A DNA stretch of 8,846 bases from Deltaproteobacteria bacterium (GTDB taxonomy: Bacteria; Desulfobacterota; GWC2-55-46), in assembly GCA_016218095.1 (NCBI GenBank), contig JACREV010000033.1:1-8846 (forward strand). The letters are read 5' to 3'. Every line of letters begins with the position of its first letter. The first letter of the stretch is position 1. Position numbers and translations under genes: made by a program. This document shows, piece after piece, positions 1 through 7,056 of the stretch. The notes beneath the pieces were generated by a model. The model was not told where the DNA came from, made no database searches, and saw only the letters and a program-made list of their open reading frames with translations.

Positions 1-1881
1 GACATACATTCCAATTCCGTACTGCTGAGGGATATCGGCAGGAACGAGGCGTCTCTGTTCCTCAATACCGTCTCCGAAGAGCTGTTCGTCTCCATGCGCT
101 CAGGCAGTGGCAGGGCCGGCAACCTGGCCGTCATCGACAGGTTCAAGAGACTCTCAGGCGTTGAGGACCTCCGCATCATCCACGGCGCGAGCCTGGATAA
201 GCAGTTCGGCATAGAGGAGGGCGAGATACCGGTGGATGCCATGGACAGGAAGGCCCTCGAAGGGGTTCCCGCGTTCGGCCTGGAGTACAGGGACGGGCAC
301 AGGGCCGCGAGGCTCGTCATGCCCGTAACCATGAAGGAGGATTGCACGGGTTGCCATATCTCGCGTCCAGGGCAGGTGAACGGCGCGCTCTCTGTCAGCC
401 TCTCCCTCGGCAAATACGAGGGAGTGATCGCGGCTCACACGAGGAAGTTCATTTACTGGGGAGGCGGCATACTCGCCATTACCTCCATCGCCGCCCTCGT
501 CCTTGTGAGAAGAAGGCTCCTTGATCCGATGGATAAGCTCAAGGAGGCCGCGCTCGCGATAGCCGGGGGAGACTTAAGCTGGAGGGTCAGGCTCAGGACC
601 GGGGACGAGATAGAGGACCTCGGCAGTGCCTTCGACGAGATGGCCGAGTCTCTAAGTGAGGCGACGGAAAGGCTCGAGTACCTGAACGAGAGGCACTCGA
701 AGCTCGTACAAAGCGCGGCCGACGCGATAGTGTTGAAGGACATAGGCACCAAGATGATAGTCGACGCGAACCCCGCCGCTTCAGTCCTTACCGGCTATTC
801 CGTCGATGAGCTCGCCAATATGCCCTCCGAGCGCCTCTACCCTCCGGGGAGGCTGGAAGAGTACAGGGAGGGGTTCAAGAGGTGGGTCCACGACGGAAAG
901 GGCTACCTCCACGGCGGGGCCATAATAAAAAAGGACGGGTTCGAGGTGCCGATCGAGATCGCCGCGTCCGTGTTGACGCTCGACGGCAGGCCCATGATGC
1001 AGGAGATATGGAGGGACTTATCCGAGCGCAAGGGCTTCGAGGACACCATAAGGCGTCACGTCGTGGAGCTGCAGGAGACTGTGAAGGAAAGGACGCTCGA
1101 GCTCAATAATTCCCTCAAAGAGCTCGGGGAGGCGTACCGGAAGCTAAAGGAGTCCGAACAGAAGCTGATCGAGGCCGCCAAGCTCGCCTCCCTGGGCGAG
1201 ATGGGGGCCGGGATCGCACATGAGCTCAACAGCCCCATAGCCGGGATATTGTCCATCACCGAGGCGCTCCTTAAAAGGACGGCCGAGGACCATCCGAACC
1301 GCCACCTCCTCATGAAGGTCAGGGAGGCGGCCGTGCGTTCCAAATACATCATCATGGACATGCTCACCTACGCGAGGCCTGCGAAAGGGGTCTACGCCCC
1401 CTTGTACCTGAACGAGACGGTAAAGGCGACACTCGGGCTCTTCGCCTCGGAGATAAACGTCGGCGCCATAACCATCGTCGCCGATTACGAGCCGGGGCTT
1501 CCGGAGGTCTTCGGCAACCAGGGTCAGATGATGCAGGCGCTTCTGAACATCATAAAGAACGCGAGGGACGCCGCCGGCTCCGGCGGCACAATCTTCATCT
1601 CGACAAAGTCCGTTAAGGACGTACATGGCGAGTTCTCCGCGGTCGAGGTCCGCGATAGCGGGCCGGGTATCAGGGAAGATGTCATGGACAAGATATTCGA
1701 CCCGTTTTTTACTACAAAGGAAAAAGGGGGAGGGCTTAACATCGGCCTCGGCCTCTCCATCACGAGATCGATTGTAAATGAGCACGGCGGGTCAATCGAG
1801 GCGAGGAACGGCGAGGGAGGCGGTGCGGTATTCAGGATACGCATCCCGGTCTATAAAACTGGGCTTACGGCCGCATCCTGA
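1..1881 (+). CDS. Sensor histidine kinase with periplasmic c-type-heme (CxxCH) domain; 5' end outside the window
   Basis: The reading frame is open from base 1, so the ATG at 94 is probably internal and the start, with a presumed first membrane segment, lies upstream. Counting codons from base 1, there are 626 visible. Residues 1-149 look like an extracytoplasmic sensor domain of the Tll0287-like/DUF3365 type, with an LRIIHG...QFG stretch and a heme-binding CTGCH at 115-119. A membrane helix follows (about 150-169), then HAMP (about 170-222), PAS (about 232-350) and a coiled coil (about 353-393). The HisKA box is HELNSP with phospho-acceptor His407. The ATPase domain has an N-box with Asn516/Asn520, G1 DSGPGI at 552-557, FDPFFTTK, and G2 GLGLS at 582-586, so it should be active. 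By family knowledge it autophosphorylates at the inner membrane in response to a redox or small-ligand signal sensed by the heme; the ligand is unknown. Its probable partner is the receiver protein 129 bp downstream. Confidence 0.9.
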   Translation, partial: DIHSNSVLLRDIGRNEASLFLNTVSEELFVSMRSGSGRAGNLAVIDRFKRLSGVEDLRIIHGASLDKQFGIEEGEIPVDAMDRKALEGVPAFGLEYRDGHRAARLVMPVTMKEDCTGCHISRPGQVNGALSVSLSLGKYEGVIAAHTRKFIYWGGGILAITSIAALVLVRRRLLDPMDKLKEAALAIAGGDLSWRVRLRTGDEIEDLGSAFDEMAESLSEATERLEYLNERHSKLVQSAADAIVLKDIGTKMIVDANPAASVLTGYSVDELANMPSERLYPPGRLEEYREGFKRWVHDGKGYLHGGAIIKKDGFEVPIEIAASVLTLDGRPMMQEIWRDLSERKGFEDTIRRHVVELQETVKERTLELNNSLKELGEAYRKLKESEQKLIEAAKLASLGEMGAGIAHELNSPIAGILSITEALLKRTAEDHPNRHLLMKVREAAVRSKYIIMDMLTYARPAKGVYAPLYLNETVKATLGLFASEINVGAITIVADYEPGLPEVFGNQGQMMQALLNIIKNARDAAGSGGTIFISTKSVKDVHGEFSAVEVRDSGPGIREDVMDKIFDPFFTTKEKGGGLNIGLGLSITRSIVNEHGGSIEARNGEGGGAVFRIRIPVYKTGLTAAS

Positions 1882-2010
1882 GCCGGCTCGTTTTATATAG
1901 GTTTATCAACAGGTTTGGGCGATTTGCCTTAAAAAGCCGTCTGGTTCCGAAAATTACATATTTCTTTAAGGATTTGTCTTATCATCCGATAAATTAAGGG
2001 GAGGCCGGAA

Positions 2011-2400
2011 ATGAGCGGCAAAAAAATAACAGGCAACGTCCTCATAGTCGATGACGAGGAGACCGTAGGCATCGGGATGTCCGAGATGCTCAAGGACGCG
2101 GGGTTTAACGCCTTGTATGTGACAAATGGCGCCGAAGCGGTCAGTGAGGCGCAAAAGTCACAGTATTCACTCGTATTTATGGATATGGTAATGCCCGGGA
2201 TGAACGGGCTTGAGACCTTCAGGAACTTGAAGAAGGTCAGCCCCTCGTCGAGGGTCATCCTCTTTACAGGCTTCTTCAAGGACGCCGAGAACGCCATCTA
2301 TCAGGGCATAAAGGAAGGGATGATAGACGAATTCATAAGAAAGCCCTTCTTCGCGGAAGAGATAATCTCGACCGCCAGGAAGTACGCCTCTTCCCCTTGA
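2011..2400 (+). CDS. Stand-alone receiver-domain response regulator (CheY-like)
   Basis: The 129-residue protein is a single receiver domain with no output domain. All expected catalytic positions are present: acidic pair Asp14/Asp15 in LIVDDEE, phospho-acceptor Asp58 in FMDMVMPGMNG, Thr86 and Lys111 in KPF. The start is supported by a strong Shine-Dalgarno AAGGGGAGG (1996-2004) six bases before the ATG. It follows the heme-containing sensor kinase by 129 bp on the same strand, so cognate phosphotransfer is the simplest inference. With no DNA-binding or enzymatic domain, it must act by protein-protein contact or as a phosphorelay intermediate. A small inverted repeat TTATC-N4-GATAA (1979-1992) sits just upstream of the ribosome binding site; its meaning is unknown. 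No convincing promoter of its own was found in the gap, so co-transcription with the kinase is likely. Confidence 0.9.
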   Translation: MSGKKITGNVLIVDDEETVGIGMSEMLKDAGFNALYVTNGAEAVSEAQKSQYSLVFMDMVMPGMNGLETFRNLKKVSPSSRVILFTGFFKDAENAIYQGIKEGMIDEFIRKPFFAEEIISTARKYASSP

Positions 2401-2492
2401 GCGCGGAAGGCTACGGCCCTTGAATACCATAAACCACAGCTTTTCCAATTAGTTATCTTGTCGGCGATTACGGAGAGCATGGCCTATTTACC

Positions 2493-2521
2493 TTGACATA
2501 AAAAGTTAATTTTTATAAGAT
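2493..2521 (+). promoter_or_regulatory. Sigma-70 promoter for pilB (TTGACA-N17-TAAGAT)
   Basis: A perfect -35 hexamer TTGACA (2493-2498) is separated by exactly 17 bp from TAAGAT (2516-2521), which matches the -10 consensus at five of six bases. Transcription would start near 2528, giving a leader of about 40 nt before the pilB ATG. The spacer is overlaid by an AT-rich inverted repeat, ATAAAAA-N5-TTTTTAT (2498-2516), which could be an operator or simply a flexible A/T tract. This is the best promoter-like sequence in the window and suggests that the pil cluster is transcribed separately from the two-component genes upstream. Confidence 0.75.
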
Positions 2522-2532
2522 AAGTGAGAAAC

Positions 2533-2545
2533 GACAATTTTTGTC
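2533..2545 (+). promoter_or_regulatory. Small hairpin in the predicted pilB leader
   Basis: GACAA (2533-2537) and TTGTC (2541-2545) are perfect inverted arms around a TTT loop. The hairpin falls in the short leader predicted from the promoter at 2493-2521, about 12 nt upstream of the weak Shine-Dalgarno GGAAA (2558-2562). It may stabilise the 5' end of the mRNA or be a binding site. The stem is only 5 bp, so chance occurrence is possible. Confidence 0.3.
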
Positions 2546-2566
2546 ACCCTGATAATCGGAAACTAA

Positions 2567-4264
2567 ATGACCGACCGGATAGGCGAGCTTCTATTAAGGG
2601 AAAGGCTCATAACGCCTGAGCAGTTGAAGAAGGCGATAGAGGAGCAGAAGAAAAGCGGGGGCAGGCTCGGTTTTAATCTTACAAAGCTCGGCTTCATCGC
2701 CGAGAAGGACCTGACCGCGTTCTTAAGCCGCCAGTACGGCATTCCCACGATAGATCTGTCCAGCCAGGAAATAGACCACGAGATAATAAAGCTCATCCCG
2801 GAGGACGTCGCCCAGAAATACCAGGTCATACCCATAAGCAGGACCGGCTCCACGCTCGTCGTGGCCATGGCCGACCCCTCGAACATCTTCGCCATAGACG
2901 ACATAAAGTTCCTGACCGGCTACAACGTCGAGCCGCTCGTAGCCTCGGACGCCGCCATAAAGTCCGCCATAGAGAAGCTCTACGAGACCCCGGAGATGGG
3001 GCTCGAAGGCGTCCTTACCGAGTTCGACGAGGGCGAGATGGAGGTCATCAAGGAAGAGGAAGAGGTCGACATAACCGACCTCAAGAAGGCGGTCGAGGAC
3101 GCGCCTGTCGTAAAGCTCGTGAACCTCATCCTGACCGACGCCATAAAGCGCGGCGCGAGCGACATACACATAGAGCCCTATGAGAAGCACTTCCGCGTAA
3201 GGTACAGGATAGACGGCATCCTGATGGAGGTCATGAAGCCTCCGATGAAGCTGAAGAACGCGATAGTATCGAGGATAAAGATCATGAGCAACCTCGACAT
3301 CGCCGAGCGGAGGCTCCCGCAGGACGGCAGGATAAAGCTCAAGCTCTCGAAGAACAAGGAGATGGACTACAGGGTATCGGTCCTGCCGACCCTCTTCGGA
3401 GAGAAGGTCGTCTTAAGGCTCCTGGACAAGAGCAACCTCCAGCTCGACATGACCAAGCTCGGGTTCGAGGAAAAGGCGCTGAAAGACTTCATGACCGCCA
3501 TTCACAAGCCCTGGGGCATAGTGCTGGTCACCGGCCCGACGGGAAGCGGCAAGACGACGACCCTCTACTCCGCGCTCTCCGAACTCAACAAGATAAGCGA
3601 GAACATATCGACCGCCGAGGACCCGGTGGAGTTCAATCTGATGGGCATAAACCAGGTCCAGATGCACGAGGATATCGGCCTCAACTTCGCGGCATCGCTA
3701 AGGAGCTTCCTCCGGCAGGACCCCGACATAATCATGGTCGGAGAGATAAGGGACTACGAGACCGCCGAGATCGCCATAAAGGCGGCCCTTACCGGCCACA
3801 TGGTCCTCTCCACGCTCCACACGAACGACGCGCCCTCTACCGTAAACAGGCTCCTCAACATGGGCATCGAGCCCTTCCTCGTCTCCTCGTCCTGCAATCT
3901 CATTCTGGCGCAGAGGCTCGCGCGAAAGATATGCAAGGAGTGCAAGGTGAAACTGCCCATAGCCGAGAAGGTCCTCATAGACCTAGGCGTCTCTCCACAG
4001 GAGGCGAAGAAGATGGAGTGCTTCAAGGGGAGCGGGTGCGCCGTATGCGGCGGCACCGGCTATAAGGGCAGGATAGCGCTTTACGAGGTCATGCCCTTTA
4101 CGGAGTCCATAAAGGAGTTCGTCTTGAACGGCGCATCTACCGCCGAGATAAAGAGAGCGGCGATAAAGGACGGGATGAAATCGCTCCGCATGAGCGGCGT
4201 TACAAAGGTGGCCGAGGGCGTGACCACCATTGAAGAGATATTAAGGGTAACGATGGCTGATTAG
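2567..4264 (+). CDS. pilB: Type IV pilus extension ATPase PilB
   Basis: This 565-residue GspE/PulE-family ATPase powers pilus polymerisation by working as a cytoplasmic hexamer on the platform protein PilC. Residues 1 to about 145 form an N-terminal MshEN-type domain; the second copy of its repeat (33-56) fits the RLGxxL...G...L...Q pattern linked to c-di-GMP binding. An acidic linker (about 152-170) follows. The core has GASDIHIEP (196-204), Walker A GPTGSGKT (323-330), an Asp box AEDPVE (350-355), Walker B DPDIIMVGEIRD (385-396) and a His box TLHTND (416-421). A zinc-type tetracysteine is present as CKEC (456-459) and CAVC (491-494). The length is normal for PilB. An in-frame TAA directly abuts the ATG (2564-2566), which fixes the start; the ribosome binding site is weak (GGAAA). 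The tetracysteine and MshEN domain separate it from PilT. It is the first gene of the pil cluster. Confidence 0.96.
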   Translation: MTDRIGELLLRERLITPEQLKKAIEEQKKSGGRLGFNLTKLGFIAEKDLTAFLSRQYGIPTIDLSSQEIDHEIIKLIPEDVAQKYQVIPISRTGSTLVVAMADPSNIFAIDDIKFLTGYNVEPLVASDAAIKSAIEKLYETPEMGLEGVLTEFDEGEMEVIKEEEEVDITDLKKAVEDAPVVKLVNLILTDAIKRGASDIHIEPYEKHFRVRYRIDGILMEVMKPPMKLKNAIVSRIKIMSNLDIAERRLPQDGRIKLKLSKNKEMDYRVSVLPTLFGEKVVLRLLDKSNLQLDMTKLGFEEKALKDFMTAIHKPWGIVLVTGPTGSGKTTTLYSALSELNKISENISTAEDPVEFNLMGINQVQMHEDIGLNFAASLRSFLRQDPDIIMVGEIRDYETAEIAIKAALTGHMVLSTLHTNDAPSTVNRLLNMGIEPFLVSSSCNLILAQRLARKICKECKVKLPIAEKVLIDLGVSPQEAKKMECFKGSGCAVCGGTGYKGRIALYEVMPFTESIKEFVLNGASTAEIKRAAIKDGMKSLRMSGVTKVAEGVTTIEEILRVTMAD

Positions 4265-4313
4265 CCCCGCTCCCCCCTCCGCGTGCGGGCTTCCTGCGGG
4301 GCTTATGGTTTTT
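4263..4313 (+). terminator. Candidate intrinsic terminator or attenuator after pilB
   Basis: AGCCCCGC (4263-4270), overlapping the pilB stop codon, is perfectly complementary to GCGGGGCT (4296-4303). The 25-nt intervening sequence contains a smaller CCGC-GT-GCGG hairpin. A run of five T (4309-4313) follows five bases after the stem. The gap before the T-run and the long loop make it imperfect, so partial termination or mRNA processing is as likely as full termination. If it works, pilT and pilC would be expressed at a lower level than pilB or from a promoter in the 4314-4413 gap, where I found only weak -10-like sequences. Confidence 0.4.
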
Positions 4314-4413
4314 CGTCGATTTTATGGCTTGGGCCATGTAACTTTAGTCCTTACGCCGCATATAAGGATAGTTTAAGATTTTAGAGGCGCTCGGGATAGC
4401 GCATGGAGGCTTT

Positions 4414-5538
4414 ATGGCGGTAGAAGGCGGCAGTTCAAAACTCAGCCTGCAGGAGCTCCTCCGGGTAATGGTCGACCAGGGAGGCTCGGACCTGCACATC
4501 GCGGCCGGCTCCGCCCCGAGGATAAGGCTCCACGGCAAGCTCTCTCCCATGAACACCCCGGCCATGAACGGGGTAGAGACAAAACAGCTCTGCTACAGCA
4601 TCTTGACCGACATACAGAAGCACAAGTTCGAGGAGGAGAACGAGCTCGACTTCTCATTCGGCATTAAGGGCTTGAGCCGCTTCAGGGGCAACCTCTTCGT
4701 GCAGAGGGGCACCGTCGCCGGGGTCTTCAGGTCCATACCCTTCAAGATAAAGTCGTTTCAGGAGCTCGGACTCCCGAACATGATCGAGGACCTCTGCAAG
4801 AAGCCCCGCGGGCTCGTCCTCGTGACAGGCCCGACCGGCAGCGGCAAATCCACTACACTCGCCTCGATGATAGACAAGATAAACACGGAGAGGGCCGAGC
4901 ACATTATAACCGTCGAGGACCCTATAGAATACCTCCACAACTCCAAGACCGCGCTCGTGAACCAGAGGGAGGTCGGCTACGACACCCACGCCTTCAAGAA
5001 GGCATTGAAGTACATCCTCCGGCAGGACCCGGACGTCGTGCTTTTGGGAGAGCTCCGCGACATGGACACCATAGAGACCGCGCTCACCATAGCCGAGACC
5101 GGGCACCTCTGCTTTGCGACCCTCCACACGAACTCCTGCGTCCAGACCATAAACAGGGTGGTCGATGTCTTTCCGGCGCACCAGCAGCCGCAGGTGAGGG
5201 CCGAGCTCTCGTTCGTCCTCGAAGGCGTCATCTCACAGCTCCTCATACCCAGGGCCGACGGCAAGGGCAGGGTCGTGGCGCTCGAGATAATGATACCCAA
5301 CGCGGCCATAAGGAACCTCATAAGGGAGGATAAAATTCACCAGATATACTCTCAGATGCAGGTCGGACAGACGAAGTTCGGGATGCAGACCATGAACCAG
5401 AGCTTCATGAACCTCTACATGAGGAGGCTCATCTCGCTCGAAGAGGCGATAGGCAGGAGCTCCGAGCCTGACGAGCTCCGGCAGATGCTCTCGAACGCTG
5501 GCGTATTGAGGGGAGGCGCGCCTCCCGGGAGGACCTAA
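4414..5538 (+). CDS. pilT: Type IV pilus retraction ATPase PilT
   Basis: This 374-residue cytoplasmic hexameric ATPase depolymerises the pilus and drives retraction, twitching and DNA uptake. Visible motifs are GGSDLHI (23-29) in the N-terminal PAS-like domain, Walker A GPTGSGKS (139-146), Asp box TVEDPIE (166-172), Walker B DPDVVLLGELRD (205-216), His box TLHTNS (236-241) and the PilT hallmark AIRNLIRE (298-305), which is needed for retraction in studied homologues. It lacks the N-terminal MshEN domain and the tetracysteine of PilB. The ATG follows GGAGG (4405-4409) by four bases. A short inverted repeat GCGCT-N6-AGCGC (4387-4402) lies just upstream of that site. The position between pilB and pilC matches the Geobacter-type pilT4 arrangement. 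The extreme C-terminus (GGAPPGRT) is encoded by palindromic DNA that also carries the pilC ribosome binding site. Confidence 0.96.
   Translation: MAVEGGSSKLSLQELLRVMVDQGGSDLHIAAGSAPRIRLHGKLSPMNTPAMNGVETKQLCYSILTDIQKHKFEEENELDFSFGIKGLSRFRGNLFVQRGTVAGVFRSIPFKIKSFQELGLPNMIEDLCKKPRGLVLVTGPTGSGKSTTLASMIDKINTERAEHIITVEDPIEYLHNSKTALVNQREVGYDTHAFKKALKYILRQDPDVVLLGELRDMDTIETALTIAETGHLCFATLHTNSCVQTINRVVDVFPAHQQPQVRAELSFVLEGVISQLLIPRADGKGRVVALEIMIPNAAIRNLIREDKIHQIYSQMQVGQTKFGMQTMNQSFMNLYMRRLISLEEAIGRSSEPDELRQMLSNAGVLRGGAPPGRT
5511..5533 (+). promoter_or_regulatory. Tandem palindromes overlapping the pilC ribosome binding site
   Basis: GGGAGGCGCGCCTCCC (5511-5526) is a perfect 16-bp palindrome inside the last codons of pilT. 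It is directly followed by GGGAGGA (5527-5533), the Shine-Dalgarno of pilC, eight bases before its ATG. CCTCCC (5521-5526) can therefore pair with GGGAGG upstream (stem of 6, loop CGCG) or partly with the ribosome binding site downstream. Translation through the pilT end would open this structure, which fits translational coupling of pilT and pilC. The sequence is seen; the regulatory role is inferred. Confidence 0.4.
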
Positions 5539-5541
5539 ACA

Positions 5542-6759
5542 ATGCCGACATTCGTATATACCGGAAAGACGGCGGCCGGCGAGATGAAAAAAGGCGAGTT
5601 GCAGGCCGCCAACCTCGCGCAGGCGACAGCCGCACTCAGACGACAGGCTATAGTGCCGGCCTCCATAAACCAGAAAAAGGCCGGCCTGTCCCTGAATTTC
5701 AAGATCCCGGGGCTCGGCCACGGCGTCAAGACAAAAGACCTCGTCATCTTCAGCCGCCAGTTCGCGACGATGATAGACGCGGGCCTCCCGCTCGTCCAGT
5801 GCCTCGACATCCTCGCAAGCCAGCAGGAGAACCCGGAGTTCAAGAGGGTCCTCTTCGACGTAAAGGGCTCGGTCGAGGGCGGTTCGACCTTCGCCGATTC
5901 CTTAAGAAAGCACCCCAAGGTCTTCGACGACCTCTACATTAACCTCATAGCCGCCGGAGAGGTCGGCGGCATACTCGACACCATCTTGAACAGGCTCTCG
6001 GGCTTCCTCGAGAAGAACGAGAAGCTAAAGGGCAAGATAAAAGGCGCGATGACCTACCCGACGGCGGTCATCGTCATAGCCTGCCTCGTCGTCGCCGGCC
6101 TCCTCCTCTGGGTCGTCCCCATATTCGAGGACATGTTCGCCGGCTTCGGACAGGCCCTGCCCGCGCCGACCCAGATAGTCGTCAACATGTCGAGGGTCCT
6201 CCAGTACTACTGGTATATGATCATCGGCGCGGTCGTCGGCATCGGGGTCGCCCTTAACCGCACATACAAGGTCCCGAAGGGCAGAAAGGTAATGGACGCC
6301 GTATTATTGAAGCTCCCCGTAGTCGGCGACCTTATCAGAAAAACCGCCGTGGCCCGGTTCACGAGGACGCTCGGCACCATGCTCTCAAGCGGCGTCCCCA
6401 TCCTCGAAGGCCTGGAGATCGTCTCCAAGACCTCGGGCAACGTCATTATCGAAGAAGCGATCATGAAGGCCAGGACTTCACTCAGCCAGGGCAAGACGCT
6501 CGCCGAGCCTCTCATCGAGACGAAGGTCTTCCCGGGCATGGTCACGCAGATGATCTCCGTTGGCGAATCGACCGGCGCGCTCGACACCATGCTCACGAAG
6601 ATAGCCGACTTCTACGAGGAAGAGGTCGACGCCGCGGTCGACGCGCTCACATCCCTCATAGAACCGATGCTCATGGCCTTCCTGGGAATAGTCGTCGGCG
6701 GGCTCGTCATCGCCCTCTACCTCCCGATATTCCAGATCGCCGGCGCGGCGGCAGGCTAA
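5542..6759 (+). CDS. pilC: Type IV pilus inner-membrane platform protein PilC
   Basis: This 405-residue protein of the GspF/PilC (T2SSF) family sits in the inner membrane and connects the PilB and PilT motors to the growing pilin fibre. It opens with a short beta-rich N-terminal region (FVYTGKTAAGE...). Two homologous T2SSF domains follow. The first (about 67-193) contains SRQFATMIDAGLPL and AGEVGGILDTIL. The second (about 270-395) contains TRTLGTMLSSGVPILEGLE and GESTGALDTML. Hydrophobic helices lie at about 172-193, 223-240 and 373-397, as expected for three-helix PilC proteins. The length is typical. It starts 3 nt after the pilT stop, with its ribosome binding site inside pilT, so the two are co-translated. 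The gene ends ten bases before the long inverted repeat that separates it from pilS. Confidence 0.96.
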   Translation: MPTFVYTGKTAAGEMKKGELQAANLAQATAALRRQAIVPASINQKKAGLSLNFKIPGLGHGVKTKDLVIFSRQFATMIDAGLPLVQCLDILASQQENPEFKRVLFDVKGSVEGGSTFADSLRKHPKVFDDLYINLIAAGEVGGILDTILNRLSGFLEKNEKLKGKIKGAMTYPTAVIVIACLVVAGLLLWVVPIFEDMFAGFGQALPAPTQIVVNMSRVLQYYWYMIIGAVVGIGVALNRTYKVPKGRKVMDAVLLKLPVVGDLIRKTAVARFTRTLGTMLSSGVPILEGLEIVSKTSGNVIIEEAIMKARTSLSQGKTLAEPLIETKVFPGMVTQMISVGESTGALDTMLTKIADFYEEEVDAAVDALTSLIEPMLMAFLGIVVGGLVIALYLPIFQIAGAAAG

Positions 6760-6788
6760 CAAAGGCGCTTGAAAATACCTGAGAGAAC

Positions 6789-6802
6789 CTTTTTATAAAA
6801 AG
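6789..6802. repeat. Left-end palindrome of the inverted-repeat element
   Basis: CTTTTTATAAAAAG is a perfect 14-bp palindrome, 7 bases inside the left terminal repeat. It is the counterpart of the longer palindrome at 7080-7103 in the right end. TTGAAA at the extreme terminus and TATAAA here lie 19 bp apart, resembling a weak sigma-70 promoter pointing into the element. Confidence 0.6.
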
Positions 6803-6918
6803 TTGTGCTGGGCGCACCGCCAGTTTCAGTCGGAGCTTTGAGGGGCAGAAATTATCAGATGATAGATACGGTTTTGCCCGTCCGGCGAGGACCCCAGGCC
6901 CCCTTCAAAAATTTTTAG

Positions 6919-6963
6919 TTCCCGGAAGGCCCCAATAGAAGTACCGTGGGGGCCTTCCGGGAA
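6919..6963. repeat. Central 15-bp perfect stem of the inverted-repeat element
   Basis: TTCCCGGAAGGCCCC (6919-6933) and GGGGCCTTCCGGGAA (6949-6963) are exact reverse complements around a 15-nt loop. This is the strongest stem-loop in the window and would be very stable as RNA. A TTTTT run follows at 6974-6978, ten bases past the stem, too far for a textbook intrinsic terminator, although it might still slow or process the transcript between pilC and pilS. Confidence 0.8.
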
Positions 6964-7056
6964 GAACCGAAAGTTTTTGGAGAGAGTTTGAGAGGTCCGT
7001 CCCGGACTCGCAAAATCGTATCAATCGGTTGATTCATTATCTGCCCTAAAAAATCC

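Noticed and set aside
94..96. ATG at 94 as the true start of the sensor kinase
   Set aside because: The frame is open to base 1, and the sequence upstream reads as part of the same sensor domain; the first membrane helix expected for this architecture is also missing.
1144..1785. Long minus-strand open frame (213 codons) opposite the kinase, and a similar one at 7089-7763 opposite pilS
   Set aside because: Both lie wholly (7089-7763 mostly) opposite clearly recognised proteins and arise from GC-rich codon bias. The translations show no domain and are rich in Arg, Glu, Leu and Gly. The second also starts inside the inverted repeat.
1882..2010. Sigma-54 promoter before the receiver gene (TTGGGCGATTTGCC near 1913-1928)
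   Set aside because: The GG and GC elements are 7 bp apart instead of the required 10, so the site would not be recognised.
4361..4379. Promoter for pilT using TATAAG (4361-4366) or TAAGAT (4374-4379) as -10
   Set aside because: No acceptable -35 hexamer lies 16-18 bp upstream of either; the best candidates match only two or three consensus bases.
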